A stretch of 64,000 nt of DNA, taken from the NCBI GenBank assembly GCA_000012145.1, contig CP000053.1, positions 930,001 through 994,000 on the forward strand, given 5' to 3'. Below the pieces are notes generated by a model. It saw nothing but the letters and a program-made list of their open reading frames with translations, was not told the origin of the DNA and made no database searches. Below, in pieces: positions 17,501 to 26,974 of the stretch. Made by a program: the position numbers and the translations under genes. Source of the stretch: Rickettsia felis URRWXCal2 (lineage in GTDB: Bacteria > Pseudomonadota > Alphaproteobacteria > Rickettsiales > Rickettsiaceae). Within the stretch, counting starts at the first letter, position 1; each line of letters starts with the position of its first letter.

Positions 17501-20247
17501 ACGTTATTTACTTAACTGATAAAGAAGATACAATCTTTGCTCAAGCTGAATTTTCGGTAATAGATGAAGGAAATGTTACAGCTAATTTAACAGACAAAGC
17601 AAATTTAAAAGTTAAACTTGATAAAGATGATTATAAAGCCGGCGATAACATTCTTTTAAATGTTATAACTCCTTATACAGGTTATGGATTAATTACTATC
17701 GAAACAGATAAAGTACATAATTTTGCATGGTTTAAAGCTGACGAAAATAATAGTATTCAAGAAATAAAAATCCCTGACGGTTTTGAGGGTAAAGGATATG
17801 TAAATGTACAATTTATAAGAGACATAGAAGCTACAGAAATCTTTATGTCACCGTTTAGCTATGCAGTAGTACCGTTTACTGCGGGCATTTATAAACATAA
17901 ACAAGATATTGAATTAACGCTTCCTGAAAAAATTAAATCAGGCGAAAAATTAACAATTAATTATCGCACTGCAACCCCAGGTAAAATCATAATATTTGCC
18001 GTTGATGAAGGGATATTATCATTTGCCGGTTATCAGACTCCCGACCCGCTTAATTACTTTATTAACGATAAAGCCTTGGAAGTCCGAACATCACAAATCA
18101 TGGATTTAATATTACCTGAGCGTCCTTTATTAATGAAAGCTTATATGGCGGCTCCTGCCGGAGACGGTTTTATAAATGTCGCTCGAAACCTTAATCCATT
18201 TAAAAGAAAAAGCCAGCCTCCAGTAGCATTTTGGTCAGGAATTTTAGAAGCAGATCTTGATGAGAGAGAAGTCACATTTGACCTACCGAGCTATTTTAAC
18301 GGCACTTTAAGAGTTATAGGGGTAGCCTCAAGCCTTGACTCTATAGGAACTTCCAAAGCTGATTTATTAGTCCAATCCGATCTTATTATCAATCCAAATT
18401 TACCTTTATTTGTAGCTCCGAATGATGAATTTACAGTACCGGTAACAATATTTAATAACCTAAAAGATTCAGGAAATGCTCAGGTTTTTCTAAATATTGA
18501 AACAAGTGAAGGACTTAAAATATTAGATTATCCTAAAGAGATACCGATAGACGAAAATAAGGAAGCTACTATTAATGTTAAATTAAAAGCGACTGATAAA
18601 CTCGGTTCAGCAGATTTAAAGGTTGTGGCTTCTATAAATCACCTAAAGCCGGGTATAATATCTATGGCAGTAGTGCATAGCTCAGAATTAACTAGTACTA
18701 CGAGCGTTCGCCCTGCTAGTCCGAGCGTTACAACAGTTGATACAGGCTTTATTACAGACAACAAAGCTAATTTAAAAATCTTGCGAGATTTATATCCTGA
18801 ATTTGCTAAGCTGCAAATTTCCGCTTCTAAATACCCGCTAGCTATTATTTCCGGCTTTAAAGATTTCCTAGATAATTATCCTTATGGTTGCACTGAGCAA
18901 TTAATAAGCCAAAATTTTGCTAATGTTTTATTATATAATGAACAAGAGCTAGTTCAGATTCTTAAAACTGATCGTAAAAAAATGGATGAATCATTATCGA
19001 AAATATTCCAAACTTTATCGGAGCGTCAAAATTATGACGGTGGATTTAGATATTGGAACAATTTTAATGACGATTCCGATCCATTTATTTCCGTTTATGC
19101 TACACATTTCTTAAGCGAGGCAGCAACTAGACATTTAGCCGTTCCAAGCGATACATTTAATCAAGGTATTTACTACTTAGAGAACATGGCGAATAGATCA
19201 ATAAACTCCTTAGATGAGGCAAGAGAAAAAGCATATGCGGTTTATATCCTGACGAAAAATAGCGTTATTACTACAAGCTATATTGCAAATATTTTAAAAT
19301 ATTTAGACGAGTACCATAAAAATACATGGCAGGATGATTTAACTAGCGTTTATTTAGCCTCTAGCTATAAAATGCTGCAAATGAATGAAGAAGCGGATAA
19401 ATTATTAGATAGATTTACTCTAAATAAACCTATATCAAAAACAGACTATCAATATTATAATCCTCTAATAAAATATAGTCAGTATTTATACTTAATTTCT
19501 ATACATTTTCCGGAAAGGTTAAAAAACTTTGACCCAAAAATTGTACAGGATATCGCTCTTTTTGCTAAGGATAACTATAATAGTCTATCGGCAAGCTACG
19601 CCATTATGGCAAGCCTTGCATATGCTGATAAGATAAGTAATGTAGATAAGGCTAATATTAAGGTAACTTCTACAGGTAAAGAAGTTACTTTAAAAGGCGA
19701 TAAAGTGATGATTGCTGAGCTGTCGGTAGAAAATAAGGATATAGACTTAACATCCTCAAGTAACGGCTTTTTCTATCAGCTTCTAACTTCAGGCTATGAC
19801 AAAGTTTTAAAAGAAAATAAAGAAATAGTTCAAGGTATAGAGATAACCAAAAAATATCTCGATGAAACTAATAAAGAAGTCAGCAAAGTAAAATTAGGTG
19901 ATAATATTACGGTAGAAATCACCATGCGTTCAGGTAGCAATAAAACCTTAAGCAATATGGTGATACTTGATTTATTACCGGCAGGCTTCGAGCTTTTACC
20001 TGATAATAATAACGTAAATATATTAGCACGAACGCAGGAAGTAATGATATGGAAACCGATATATATCAATAATCGTGATGATAGAGTTATGATTTTTGGT
20101 ACTATTTCTGATCAAAAAATGACTTATCAATATAAGATTAAAGCGGTTAATAGGGGTATATTTGCAACTCCTGCTATTTACAGTGAAGCTATGTATGACC
20201 CTCATACCTATTATCGCAGCACTATAGGCAATATTGTTGTGGAGTAG
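14569..20247 (+). CDS. Bacterial alpha-2-macroglobulin family protein (thioester protease trap)
   Basis: The 1892-residue protein starts with a signal peptide (FVFAIFLCLINLQLIAAS); no lipobox Cys follows, unlike E. coli YfhM. MG domains include the conserved DRGIYRPSE near residue 652. The thioester motif YPYGCTEQ lies at about residues 1437-1444, with reactive Cys 1441, so this copy should form the covalent bond. Bacterial alpha-2-macroglobulins entrap proteases in the periplasm and are often paired with the glycan polymerase PbpC. No pbpC is adjacent; the nearest gene is a divergent PAP2 phosphatase. In an intracellular bacterium it may guard against host proteases, which is inference. The reading frame is intact over 5.7 kb. 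Confidence 0.93.
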   Translation: MKNIFRKFVFAIFLCLINLQLIAASFNEKIPLYFKLTNENLLAGQNSLNIDLCDSRIKEWCTKPQRELGLNGKRMNDYISISPDIKGEWRFGWWYNINFTPESNFAAHQTYKITIEDYIFPHFISLKSNNISFTTLPLLPVIKEMNYLQDNIDISKKFVQTKIAFNYPIEPKTLEERIEFIKSSTKEKLPFSIKFNTYNTETTIITNIPPLTDKEDTVSVIIKDGVKPLYGGEIFTYKNVEDQNNKTPNNIRYSYKENVLIPSLSSYLKITNSTATIVKDDKLKPEQIIIITTNTPVSGEEIKKHLELFLLPQDKPAFLGVAGKKNYKWQSPKEITDDILKSSKKINFELLPSVPSITTMHSFKVDTLASRTLLIKVNKGVKTSDNLTLGSDYSQIVQIPDNPKEVKLMSDGSILSLAGERKLPVYSLGIDKLYVEIDKINQQEINHLISQTNRYNIFQNPTFINEYNFNEYNISEVFQEEVIVNSPNLNLPNYTYLDFSKYFNLEEAGSYSKGLFLAKVYAKDNNNNIISQDKRLILVTDLGFIVKTDKSGTHHIFVSYISNGKPAGGVKADIIGLNGEVLVSSKTDSKGHAVLSNINDFTKEKTPVAYILTTKDDFSFMPSRIDRQVNYSRFDVAGAVSSDQGLKAYLFSDRGIYRPSEQGHIGIMLKQTDWQGKFDGLPLEIQVTNPRGKVIDKSKIALDAEGFGEYLFSTLDDSLTGLYNISLYLVGDKGTNNYLNSVSVRVGDFQPDRMKININFNNSQDELWTNPKDLKANVNLINLYGTPAANRKVSGFIDIRPTEFFVLSFKEYKFYSSKGNKEFFNERLGDITTDSTGTANFDLNLEKYYNATFSLTFSAEGFEPDSGRSVNASKSLIVSPLPYIIGFRSDSDLKYIKKKTTSAIEFIAISNKAEKVAAPNLTLNLKKINYVNNLVADSNGNYSYSSVPIETNISSAKVNITANESYIYNVPTKEAGDYVIYLTDKEDTIFAQAEFSVIDEGNVTANLTDKANLKVKLDKDDYKAGDNILLNVITPYTGYGLITIETDKVHNFAWFKADENNSIQEIKIPDGFEGKGYVNVQFIRDIEATEIFMSPFSYAVVPFTAGIYKHKQDIELTLPEKIKSGEKLTINYRTATPGKIIIFAVDEGILSFAGYQTPDPLNYFINDKALEVRTSQIMDLILPERPLLMKAYMAAPAGDGFINVARNLNPFKRKSQPPVAFWSGILEADLDEREVTFDLPSYFNGTLRVIGVASSLDSIGTSKADLLVQSDLIINPNLPLFVAPNDEFTVPVTIFNNLKDSGNAQVFLNIETSEGLKILDYPKEIPIDENKEATINVKLKATDKLGSADLKVVASINHLKPGIISMAVVHSSELTSTTSVRPASPSVTTVDTGFITDNKANLKILRDLYPEFAKLQISASKYPLAIISGFKDFLDNYPYGCTEQLISQNFANVLLYNEQELVQILKTDRKKMDESLSKIFQTLSERQNYDGGFRYWNNFNDDSDPFISVYATHFLSEAATRHLAVPSDTFNQGIYYLENMANRSINSLDEAREKAYAVYILTKNSVITTSYIANILKYLDEYHKNTWQDDLTSVYLASSYKMLQMNEEADKLLDRFTLNKPISKTDYQYYNPLIKYSQYLYLISIHFPERLKNFDPKIVQDIALFAKDNYNSLSASYAIMASLAYADKISNVDKANIKVTSTGKEVTLKGDKVMIAELSVENKDIDLTSSSNGFFYQLLTSGYDKVLKENKEIVQGIEITKKYLDETNKEVSKVKLGDNITVEITMRSGSNKTLSNMVILDLLPAGFELLPDNNNVNILARTQEVMIWKPIYINNRDDRVMIFGTISDQKMTYQYKIKAVNRGIFATPAIYSEAMYDPHTYYRSTIGNIVVE

Positions 20248-20249
20248 CG

Positions 20250-20700
20250 TTACCTGGTTTGTTTTATGTCGTTCCCATGAAGCATTGTTGCGTAGACCGG
20301 TAAATGCTCTCTGTGTGATTATCCTAAAAGCGGGAATCCAGAAAAAAGCGAAATGTCATCCCGTGGCTTGACCTATAGTACCGGACATTTTTTTAAAAAT
20401 CTCGATGTCATCCCCGCGAAAGCGGGGATCCATATTAAAAAATCTTTAAAATTAAAGATTTTTTATTACATAGTTTTTTTAAAGTAAAGCTTTTAAAAAA
20501 AGCTTTACTTTACTGGATTCCCGCCTACGCGGGAATGACATAAAACGAAAAATGTCCGGTACTATAGGCTTGACCACGGTATCCAGTTAAAAATACTAAT
20601 ATTATTAGTATTTTTTATTGTTTTTGTGGACCCAAGCCACGGGGTGACAGTGAAAAGTACTGGATTCCTGCTTTTAGCTAGGAATGACATCAATTAATAA
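20250..20700. repeat. Composite repeat block containing MITE-like copy B (20373-20567)
   Basis: A 195-bp palindromic unit at 20373-20567 has perfect 15-bp ends, CTATAGTACCGGACA and TGTCCGGTACTATAG. Nested inside are the GATGACATC/GGGGATCC module, an AATCTTTAAAATTAAAGATT palindrome, an AAAGTAAAGCTTTT palindrome and the GGGAATGACAT module, in reverse order to copy A at 11153. The flanks carry CCGTGGCTTGACC and GGTCAAGCCACGG units. No gene lies here. Confidence 0.8.
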
Positions 20701-20880
20701 TCCTTACCTTGATTGATATTAAAGGAGATCAGTATGCCTGGCTTACACTAAAAGCACAAGAATCTTATTATACCGCTTTAGACCTTAGTGAAGATTCTAA
20801 GTTTAAACTCGGTATATATTACAAAATGACGAATTTATCGGAGCAGAACCATAATGAATTTGCTCTCAACTATATATAGT
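20700..20880 (+). pseudogene. Short relic, TPR-like protein fragment
   Basis: One frame reads DQYAWLTLKAQESYYTALDL and then KLGIYYKMTNLSEQNHNEFA before a stop at about 20880. No start codon or ribosome binding site fits. It looks like the C-terminal part of a lost helical-repeat gene. Function unknown. Confidence 0.35.
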
Positions 20881-20939
20881 ATTATTTATCAGCTATATAA
20901 AATTCATTATTCTTATGAGTTAGGTTACTTTTAGCAATC

Positions 20940-21179
20940 TCAAGCAGAATCTAAATTCGCCTTTAAAAATTCTGGAGCAAAATCTGCTCCGTTAGACCAA
21001 CTAATAGTTTGCAATTCTTCATCTATCGTCACTTTATTAAATAAATTTTTATCTTGATGCGGTTCAAAAATTGAGCCTTTAAGATGTGGATATAGGTTTA
21101 TAATACCTTTTGTTCCATCATCAAAAACTAATTCTAAATAATAATCATCAATATAACTTACAGATATTACATGCAACAT
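20940..21179 (-). CDS. DUF2442 domain protein
   Basis: The 79-residue product has the DUF2442 pattern: an N-terminal beta hairpin (VISVSYIDDYYLELVFDDG), then NLYPHLKGSIFE and the typical TISWSNGADFAPEFL ending. It starts 2 bp after the DUF4160 gene, and the two are translationally coupled. DUF4160/DUF2442 neighbours are common on bacterial chromosomes and have been suggested to be a toxin-antitoxin-like pair; DUF2442 would be the antitoxin-like partner. No DNA-binding motif is seen. Function is inferred from context only. Confidence 0.8.
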   Translation of the reverse strand: MLHVISVSYIDDYYLELVFDDGTKGIINLYPHLKGSIFEPHQDKNLFNKVTIDEELQTISWSNGADFAPEFLKANLDSA

Positions 21180-21181
21180 TT

Positions 21182-21439
21182 TTACTCCAATGGGGCTATA
21201 GAATTTAATGGTTCACCATTTTGCGTTTTATTCCAATTATCTATTAGTTCTTCTTTATGGATATTTAACCATTCTGTAACTAATTGCAAAGCTCTTTTAA
21301 GAAATTTACCTTCTAATATTTTACCGTTTAGTGAAATTATTACTTCATAATCACCATATCTAGCATGAAAATGAGGAGGGTTATGGTCTCTATAGTACAT
21401 CATAATTATTATCCCAAAAAAACGACTAATTACCGGCAT
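21182..21439 (-). CDS. DUF4160 domain protein
   Basis: The 85-residue product shows the DUF4160 core: MPVISRFFGIIIMMYYRDHN, PPHFHARYGDYEV and a C-terminal LVTEWLNIHKEELIDNWN. The conserved His-rich HNPPHFHA could bind metal or be catalytic. It is upstream of and nearly overlapping the DUF2442 gene, as in many genomes. This is a putative toxin-antitoxin-like pair; the role is not proven. Length is normal and the frame is intact. Confidence 0.82.
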   Translation of the reverse strand: MPVISRFFGIIIMMYYRDHNPPHFHARYGDYEVIISLNGKILEGKFLKRALQLVTEWLNIHKEELIDNWNKTQNGEPLNSIAPLE

Positions 21440-21543
21440 AATAATTTTTTATTTATATTAATATTTCAAATATTAATCCATTATTTATATTATTTCAAGA
21501 TCTCATAACCACAATAAAGAATTCAGAATATCTTAATAATCTT

Positions 21544-23706
21544 TCACTTCACAATCGCTTTTAACTTTTCTATAGTCTTAGGATCTTTTGCAAGTTCTAA
21601 AAATATTTCCCGCTCATAGCCAAGCAACTCTTCCTCATTTGTGTCAGGATGCTTATCAATAATATTTTGGAATTTGCTAAGTACCTTATTTTGTAGATCG
21701 TTATATTTTGATGTATCTATTTCTGTTGCTAAATTTATTTTAGGCAAAGTAATTTTATGCGGAATCGGTACTATCTTTTTAGATAGGTTTAATTTTAAAG
21801 CTTCATCTAAAATATAATGCTTATTCATATTTACGTGCATACTCTCTACATCATAATCTGATTTAAAATAATCGGCTGAACTTGTTTTATTCTGCTCTAT
21901 AATATTTCTGACATTTCTAATTAATTTAGTTTTATCTCCCTTGCTTCGTACAAACATTTCAGTAACACCGCCCCATCCCGGTATTAAACCGACTCCAAGT
22001 TCTACAAGTCCGGCGTTAAGTTCCTGATTTGCCACAATATAGCTTGAGTACAATAGCAGCTCACACCCTCCGCCAAGTGCTACTCCTTTAGCACAACTAA
22101 TAATATGAACCCCAGAATATTTTAAGTGCAGCATAGTTTGCTGTCCCAGCTTTAGTAAATTCTCTAGATCATGAAAATTACCGTCTTCAATATAAGAAAG
22201 AAGAAGCTTTAAATCCGCACCGGCAGAAAAATTATTTCCTTGCGGATAAATATAAAGATTTTTGCCGTCCTTTTCGGCTTTACTTGCTGCTTCTTGCAGT
22301 AAATAAAACACATTATGGTTTAAACAATTCATTTTTGTAGTAATAACAAAAATGAAATTCTCACGATAATTTATTAGCTTTGCAGAATCGTTTTCTAATA
22401 CTATCTGACTTTCTTGTAAAATATCTTTGTGAGAATTAAATTTTTGTTTATCGATTTTTTGATATTCTTTATTGCCTAAATATTGCGGAAGCGGGATATG
22501 CATTAAATCGGCATTTTTAATTACCGAATTCCAGCCGTCTTTAGCTGCTATGGTCAATAATTCAAATGGACCGTATTTCCAGCTGTAACCAAGCTTCATA
22601 GCAGCATCGATATCATAGATATTATCGGTTACAGATGGTACTAAACTTGCTAAATAAACATAAAATTCCGTGATAATTTCAGTAAAAATTTTACCGTAAA
22701 CCGAATCGCTAACTAGTAACTCGTCAAGATTATTAAATGAAATATCTACTTTTTGAACAGAACTATATGATAAATCGTTTATATTGATAACTTCTTTAAT
22801 CTTTTTGCCGTTTGATACCGATAAACGATAAAACCCACCTTCACCCTTACGTCCAATTAACTTCTTCTCTATCATCTTATCGAGAACAGGAGTATTTACA
22901 TATATTTTATGATAAGCATCATTTGCAGGAAGTGCGGCAAGTAATGAGCTTGATATTAACTTCATTACGTCATGCCCGATTAGATCATATAAACCAAAAA
23001 TTCCGGTACTCGGCAACCCCAAACATATAGTAAATATTTTATCTAAAGCTACAAAATCAAGCTTTTGACTTATCGCTTTGCGAGCTACTAATTCAAGTAA
23101 AAAACACCCTACTCTATTAGCAATAAAGCCAGGCGTATCATTACATTTTACTATAGTCTTACCAAGAGTTTTCGTTAAGAATCCTGATACTCTTTCTATT
23201 ACTTCAAACTTTACCATCGAGTCTATAATTAATTCAAGCAGTTCCATATATCTTGGCGGATTGAAGAAATGCGTAATAACGAATCTAGATTTAATATTAT
23301 CCGGTAAATTCTCTTTGAGTCTTTTAAGAGGTAATGTAGAGGTATTAGAAGCAATAATTGCATCTTCTTTAAGATAAGGAATAATTTTATTATATAATTG
23401 GTGTTTGATTTCTAGCTTCTCAACAATAACTTCAATTACTAAATCACAATCCCTAATTAATTCTAAATCATGTTCTAAATTGCCGATGGTAATGAAATTT
23501 ACTTTATCCGGAAAAGACAAAGGAGGAGGTTTTTGTTTATGCAAATTTTCTTTAGCGGTTTTAACTATTTTATTCGGATCATCGGAATCTTTAGCGATAA
23601 TATCAAGCAGCACTACTTTATGAGAGGAATTAGCAATTAACGCTGCAATCCCTGAACCCATTACTCCCGAACCGATAACACAAACTTTTTTTATTTCATT
23701 TTGCAT
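21544..23706 (-). CDS. fadB: 3-hydroxyacyl-CoA dehydrogenase / enoyl-CoA hydratase fusion (FadN/FadB-like)
   Basis: The 720-residue product has an N-terminal NAD(P)-binding dehydrogenase domain ([20 protein letters not shown], then ASNTSTLPL and [13 protein letters not shown]), a C-terminal dehydrogenase segment, and after about residue 430 a crotonase domain with [11 protein letters not shown] and [11 protein letters not shown]. This order (dehydrogenase first, hydratase last) is that of FadN rather than E. coli FadB. It would catalyse two middle steps of fatty-acid beta-oxidation. No thiolase or acyl-CoA dehydrogenase is adjacent. The crotonase glutamates are difficult to assign by eye, so hydratase activity is less certain. 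Confidence 0.85.
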   Translation of the reverse strand: MQNEIKKVCVIGSGVMGSGIAALIANSSHKVVLLDIIAKDSDDPNKIVKTAKENLHKQKPPPLSFPDKVNFITIGNLEHDLELIRDCDLVIEVIVEKLEIKHQLYNKIIPYLKEDAIIASNTSTLPLKRLKENLPDNIKSRFVITHFFNPPRYMELLELIIDSMVKFEVIERVSGFLTKTLGKTIVKCNDTPGFIANRVGCFLLELVARKAISQKLDFVALDKIFTICLGLPSTGIFGLYDLIGHDVMKLISSSLLAALPANDAYHKIYVNTPVLDKMIEKKLIGRKGEGGFYRLSVSNGKKIKEVININDLSYSSVQKVDISFNNLDELLVSDSVYGKIFTEIITEFYVYLASLVPSVTDNIYDIDAAMKLGYSWKYGPFELLTIAAKDGWNSVIKNADLMHIPLPQYLGNKEYQKIDKQKFNSHKDILQESQIVLENDSAKLINYRENFIFVITTKMNCLNHNVFYLLQEAASKAEKDGKNLYIYPQGNNFSAGADLKLLLSYIEDGNFHDLENLLKLGQQTMLHLKYSGVHIISCAKGVALGGGCELLLYSSYIVANQELNAGLVELGVGLIPGWGGVTEMFVRSKGDKTKLIRNVRNIIEQNKTSSADYFKSDYDVESMHVNMNKHYILDEALKLNLSKKIVPIPHKITLPKINLATEIDTSKYNDLQNKVLSKFQNIIDKHPDTNEEELLGYEREIFLELAKDPKTIEKLKAIVK

Positions 23707-23729
23707 AAGTTACTCCTGCTGGTTTTATT

Positions 23730-23870
23730 TTTTCGTCATTGCGAGGAGTTGCGTTAGCAACGACGCAGCAATCTCATGTAACAGCACAAATTTCCTGAGA
23801 TTGCCACGCAGCCTATGGCTGCTCGCAATGACGACGCTGATACCCACGCTGCTCCTCGCAATGACGGTTT
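23730..23870. repeat. Palindromic repeat, cgtcattgcgag type, with partial second unit
   Basis: CGTCATTGCGAGGAGTTGCG opens the unit and TGCTCGCAATGACG closes it, followed by a second short CTCCTCGCAATGACGG arm. It lies between the fad gene and the end of the comF relic; the comF stop codon falls right at its edge. Confidence 0.75.
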
Positions 23871-24567
23871 ATGTCATCGCAATACTAATAACCTTTACCG
23901 ACCCTGCCCCCGCTTGTCGTAAAATTTTAGCACATTCATTTATAGTAACACCGGTGGTAACGACATCATCGACTAATAAAATTTTTTTTACTTACAATAT
24001 TATATTTTGTGTTAAATTTGATACTACCCTTTATATTATTTTTGCGTTGTTTTCGTGAAAGAAAAGTCTGAGTCTTGGTCCATTTTGATTTAGTTAAAAT
24101 ATCGGCTTTTAACATTTTATCGGTAACTTTTGCAATTTCCGTAGCTAAAATATGAGCAGGATTATACATTCGTGGTAACCTCTTAAATCTATTCATAGGT
24201 ACAGGTATGATTAAATCAATATCTTTATATCCTCGCTATATCTATTATATAAAAGCTTAGCAAATATCGTCTTATCCTGACATTTAAACTGATGAACTAT
24301 TTTTTTGCTATGCTCATTAAACTTAAATAGGCTGCGAGCTAGATCATAATTAGGTTTGTTGCTATAACAATTTCCACAAATGCAGTTATCTAAGATTTTT
24401 ATACTAAATCTTTGTCCGCATATACTGCAATAGGGTCTTGCTATAAATTCTAGCTTCTTCCAACAATCGCTACAAAATTCACCGCTCCCCCCTAGTATTT
24501 CCGAACAGCTTAAACATCTCTGCGGCAAGATATAGTTTATTACACTATTATAAACTTTAACTAACAA
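23869..24567 (-). pseudogene. comF: ComF-family phosphoribosyltransferase, two frameshifts
   Basis: Three consecutive frames together give a full ComF protein. Part 1 (from a TTG at 24567) has the zinc-finger Cys pairs QRCLSC, GEFCSDC, YCSICG and CICGNC. Part 2 (from about 24220) has DLIIPVPMNRFKRLPR and NPAHILA. Part 3 (to 23869) has the PRPP-binding loop [13 protein letters not shown]. The first shift is near 24215; the second falls at the A8 run (T8 on the plus strand, 23982-23989). ComF is linked to DNA uptake and nucleotide metabolism in other bacteria. It is decaying here, though each segment is still well conserved. Confidence 0.82.
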
Positions 24568-25232
24568 CTAAACTCCTCTTGAAGATTCTTGTTTCTTAGA
24601 TGCACTTCTTCCTGTTGGTAGTGGCGATATATTATTACTGCGAGCAGTAACCTTACCGTGCGTTAAACTTTCCTGCATATGATGGACTTTTTCTTCTGCT
24701 TTAGCAATTTCAGGAGTTTTTAGCTTTTGAATATTAGGAGTAATAAGAACGGTACTAGATTTCTGCTCTTCCTTTTTACCGTATATTTCTTTTAAGTCAC
24801 CAAATTGTGATTCAACAAAATAACCGACTCCTGCTTTTACTGCTGATTTAGCTTTTTCAAAATTAGTTTTTTCAACAGGAGGAGCAAATTCAGGTCTCTC
24901 TGCAACCTTTGCTCTAGTTACATTAAAGGATTAGCAATAACTTTACTGCTCTCCTTTACCACTTCGATTGCTACTCCACTTGCAGCGATTCCGGCACGAG
25001 CGACTCTAGCACCATAAAGTGCCGTATCCTCTTTCAGCGTTCTTTTTCCTGCCGGCTTATTTTGCGATTGCCGTTCCTGTGGAAGCTCAGAAGCTTTTAT
25101 TTGTACTACTTCTAAAGGCTCTACTCTTTCAGGGGTATTTATTGAAGATTTAAGCTTATTATCTTCTGCTGCATTTTTTATTCCTTCTTCAGGAGTATTA
25201 ATAGATGAAGTGTTTAGCTTTTCTTTACTCAT
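24568..25232 (-). pseudogene. Lineage-specific hydrophilic protein, frameshifted
   Basis: The first part (24918-25232) reads MSKEKLNTSSINTPEEGIKN and has two INTPE repeats, ending at a stop after IANPLM. The next frame continues without stops from about 24920 (VTRAKVAERPEFAPPVEKTN) to the stop at 24568 (KKQESSRGV). One base added near 24917 joins them to about 221 residues. It is charged, Pro/Thr/Lys-rich, without membrane segments, and similar in character to the proteins at 5411, 30768 and 58224. The end abuts the comF TTG start. Function unknown. Confidence 0.6.
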
Positions 25233-25261
25233 ACATATCTCATAAAATTATGTTCTATGTT

Positions 25262-25535
25262 ATTTCACATTCGATGTCATTCCCGCGTAGGCGGGAATCC
25301 AGTAAAACCTACAAAAAACTTGTTTTTTTGGTTTATTTCACCAAATTATGTAACTTCTATATCAATATTTAAGTTATTTTTCTGGATCCCCGCCTAGGCG
25401 GGGATGACATTAAGTAGGTTTTTTGAGCAATGCAACAACGCCGTCTTGACCACGGGATCTAGAAAAACAACTTATAGCGTGTATTCCTTGACATTTTTAC
25501 TGGATACCGTGGTCAAGCCACGGTATGACAACAAA
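25262..25535. repeat. Palindromic repeats, TGTCATTCCCGC and CCGTGGCTTGACC types
   Basis: A hairpin-type unit runs from TGTCATTCCCGCGTAGGCGG to GCGGGGATGACAT. It is followed by GTCTTGACCACGGGATC and GGTCAAGCCACGGTATGACA. No gene is present between the gene ending at 25232 and the UbiH-type gene. Confidence 0.75.
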
Positions 25536-25545
25536 AATTAACATC

Positions 25546-26691
25546 TTATCGTCTCCCCATCGCATAGCTAGTAATCAAGTTTTTAATAGGCTTAAAATTA
25601 TTTATCGCCTTAAACCCTATTTGTCTTAAACATCTTAAATTTTTAGAATAATTTGAAAAAATATTATTTAACTCATCAGTCAGCTTATACATAATAAAAT
25701 TATCCTCTTGCCTTAGCTTTTGATATTCTTGTAATGTACCGTTATTACTAACAATCATACTCAAAACCTCTATATCCTTTATACCTTGATTAAGCCCCTG
25801 TCCTGCTAAAGGATGTACTGTGTGAGCAGTGTCGGCAATAAGCACTATCTTATTATGAAAATATCTATTTGCTATACGAGCTTTTAGCGGAAAACTACTA
25901 ATCTCACTATCAATAGTAATTTTACCTAAAGAATTACCGGCATTTCTTTGAGTTAAAAATCTAACTTCTTCTACAGGCAAATTAACAATTAAAGCAGCTT
26001 GATCAGAAGAAGTTGACCATATTACGGATGAAGCATATTGATTTTTTAAAGGCAGCAAAGCAAAAGGACCAAGCGGCAGGAAATGCTCCATAGCACAATT
26101 TTCATGCGGATTTTTATGCTTAATATTAAATGTAAGAGCAGTTTGATAAGGTTTCTCAATTTCATTAGCAAAGTAATGAGATCTCACTTTTGAATTTGCT
26201 CCATCACATATAATTAATAAACTACATTTAATTTGTTTATCATTAAATTTTATAATTGAGTAGCCATTATGGCTTATAACTTCTTGATATTGCTTATTAT
26301 CAATTAACGTTATCAAAGGATTATTAGCTATTTTTGATAATAATATTTTTTTAAAGTCACTATTCTTAGCCACATATCCAAGTACAGCGTCATCGTCATT
26401 TCGTAAATCTAATATCTCTGAAGCCTTATTATCTACCACATATACATCTTGCATTTTTGCCACAAACTTTTCAAGCTCTTCCCATATACCAATAGAGAAT
26501 AAGAAATTTTTAGAATACGGCGTTAAAGCAGTTGTTCTTATGTCTTTAAAAAACTCCGGGCTTTTTACCGATTTACTCTCGAATATAGTAGTTTTTATAC
26601 CCTTTTGTGCAAAAGAAAGTGCAGTTAGCATACCGCTCAAGCCACATCCTAAAATAATAATATCAATCTGTTTTGTTTTTATCTGCTTCAT
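25546..26691 (-). CDS. UbiH/UbiF/COQ6-type FAD-dependent hydroxylase (ubiquinone biosynthesis)
   Basis: The 381-residue product has the dinucleotide-binding GxGxxG (IIILGCGLSGMLTALS), a central IICDGANSKVR (the DG motif) and the FAD ribityl site LIADTAHTVHPLAGQGLNQG near residues 285-304. This is the aromatic-ring hydroxylase family that adds hydroxyls to the ubiquinone ring. Which position it modifies cannot be decided from sequence. Its start overlaps the end of the MrpF-like gene by 29 bp, so the two are probably co-transcribed. The frame is intact. Confidence 0.88.
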   Translation of the reverse strand: MKQIKTKQIDIIILGCGLSGMLTALSFAQKGIKTTIFESKSVKSPEFFKDIRTTALTPYSKNFLFSIGIWEELEKFVAKMQDVYVVDNKASEILDLRNDDDAVLGYVAKNSDFKKILLSKIANNPLITLIDNKQYQEVISHNGYSIIKFNDKQIKCSLLIICDGANSKVRSHYFANEIEKPYQTALTFNIKHKNPHENCAMEHFLPLGPFALLPLKNQYASSVIWSTSSDQAALIVNLPVEEVRFLTQRNAGNSLGKITIDSEISSFPLKARIANRYFHNKIVLIADTAHTVHPLAGQGLNQGIKDIEVLSMIVSNNGTLQEYQKLRQEDNFIMYKLTDELNNIFSNYSKNLRCLRQIGFKAINNFKPIKNLITSYAMGRR

Positions 26692-26929
26692 GTATAAAAT
26701 ATTTTAAATATCCGTTTGTTGCTATAAAGCTTAAAAGAAAGTAAATAATTGCTATATCCAAATATGAACTATTGCCTGAGTATAAGCCTAAACAGCAAAT
26801 AAATAAACTCACTAAAGTCGTGAAGCTATTTAAAATCAATAAATTTGTAAAAATATCTGTTTTTTTGATAAATAGGTAGGTTATTAAGCAAATAAATAAT
26901 GAAATAATAATTAAAAAGATGTTAAGCAT
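26663..26929 (-). CDS. MrpF/MnhF-like subunit of a multisubunit Na+/H+ antiporter
   Basis: The start at 26929 (MLNIFLII) is preferred because an upstream in-frame ATG at 26965 lies inside a repeat. The 88-residue protein has three hydrophobic segments. NLLILNSFTTLVSLFICCLG and SYLDIAIIYFLLSFIATNGY resemble the MrpF pattern, with a conserved DIAI(I/L) near the third helix. MrpF normally works with MrpA-G; no other subunit is adjacent. The overlap with the ubiH-type gene suggests coupled translation. The call is by pattern and moderately sure. Confidence 0.65.
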   Translation of the reverse strand: MLNIFLIIISLFICLITYLFIKKTDIFTNLLILNSFTTLVSLFICCLGLYSGNSSYLDIAIIYFLLSFIATNGYLKYFIHEADKNKTD

Positions 26930-26974
26930 AATTTTTAAAATCGGTTTTACTCGTTGATATGTCATTCCTGCATG

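Noticed and set aside
23801..24058. Plus-strand frame across the comF end
   Set aside because: Antisense to a comF relic with clear PRPP-loop coding in three frames, and built partly of repeat DNA.
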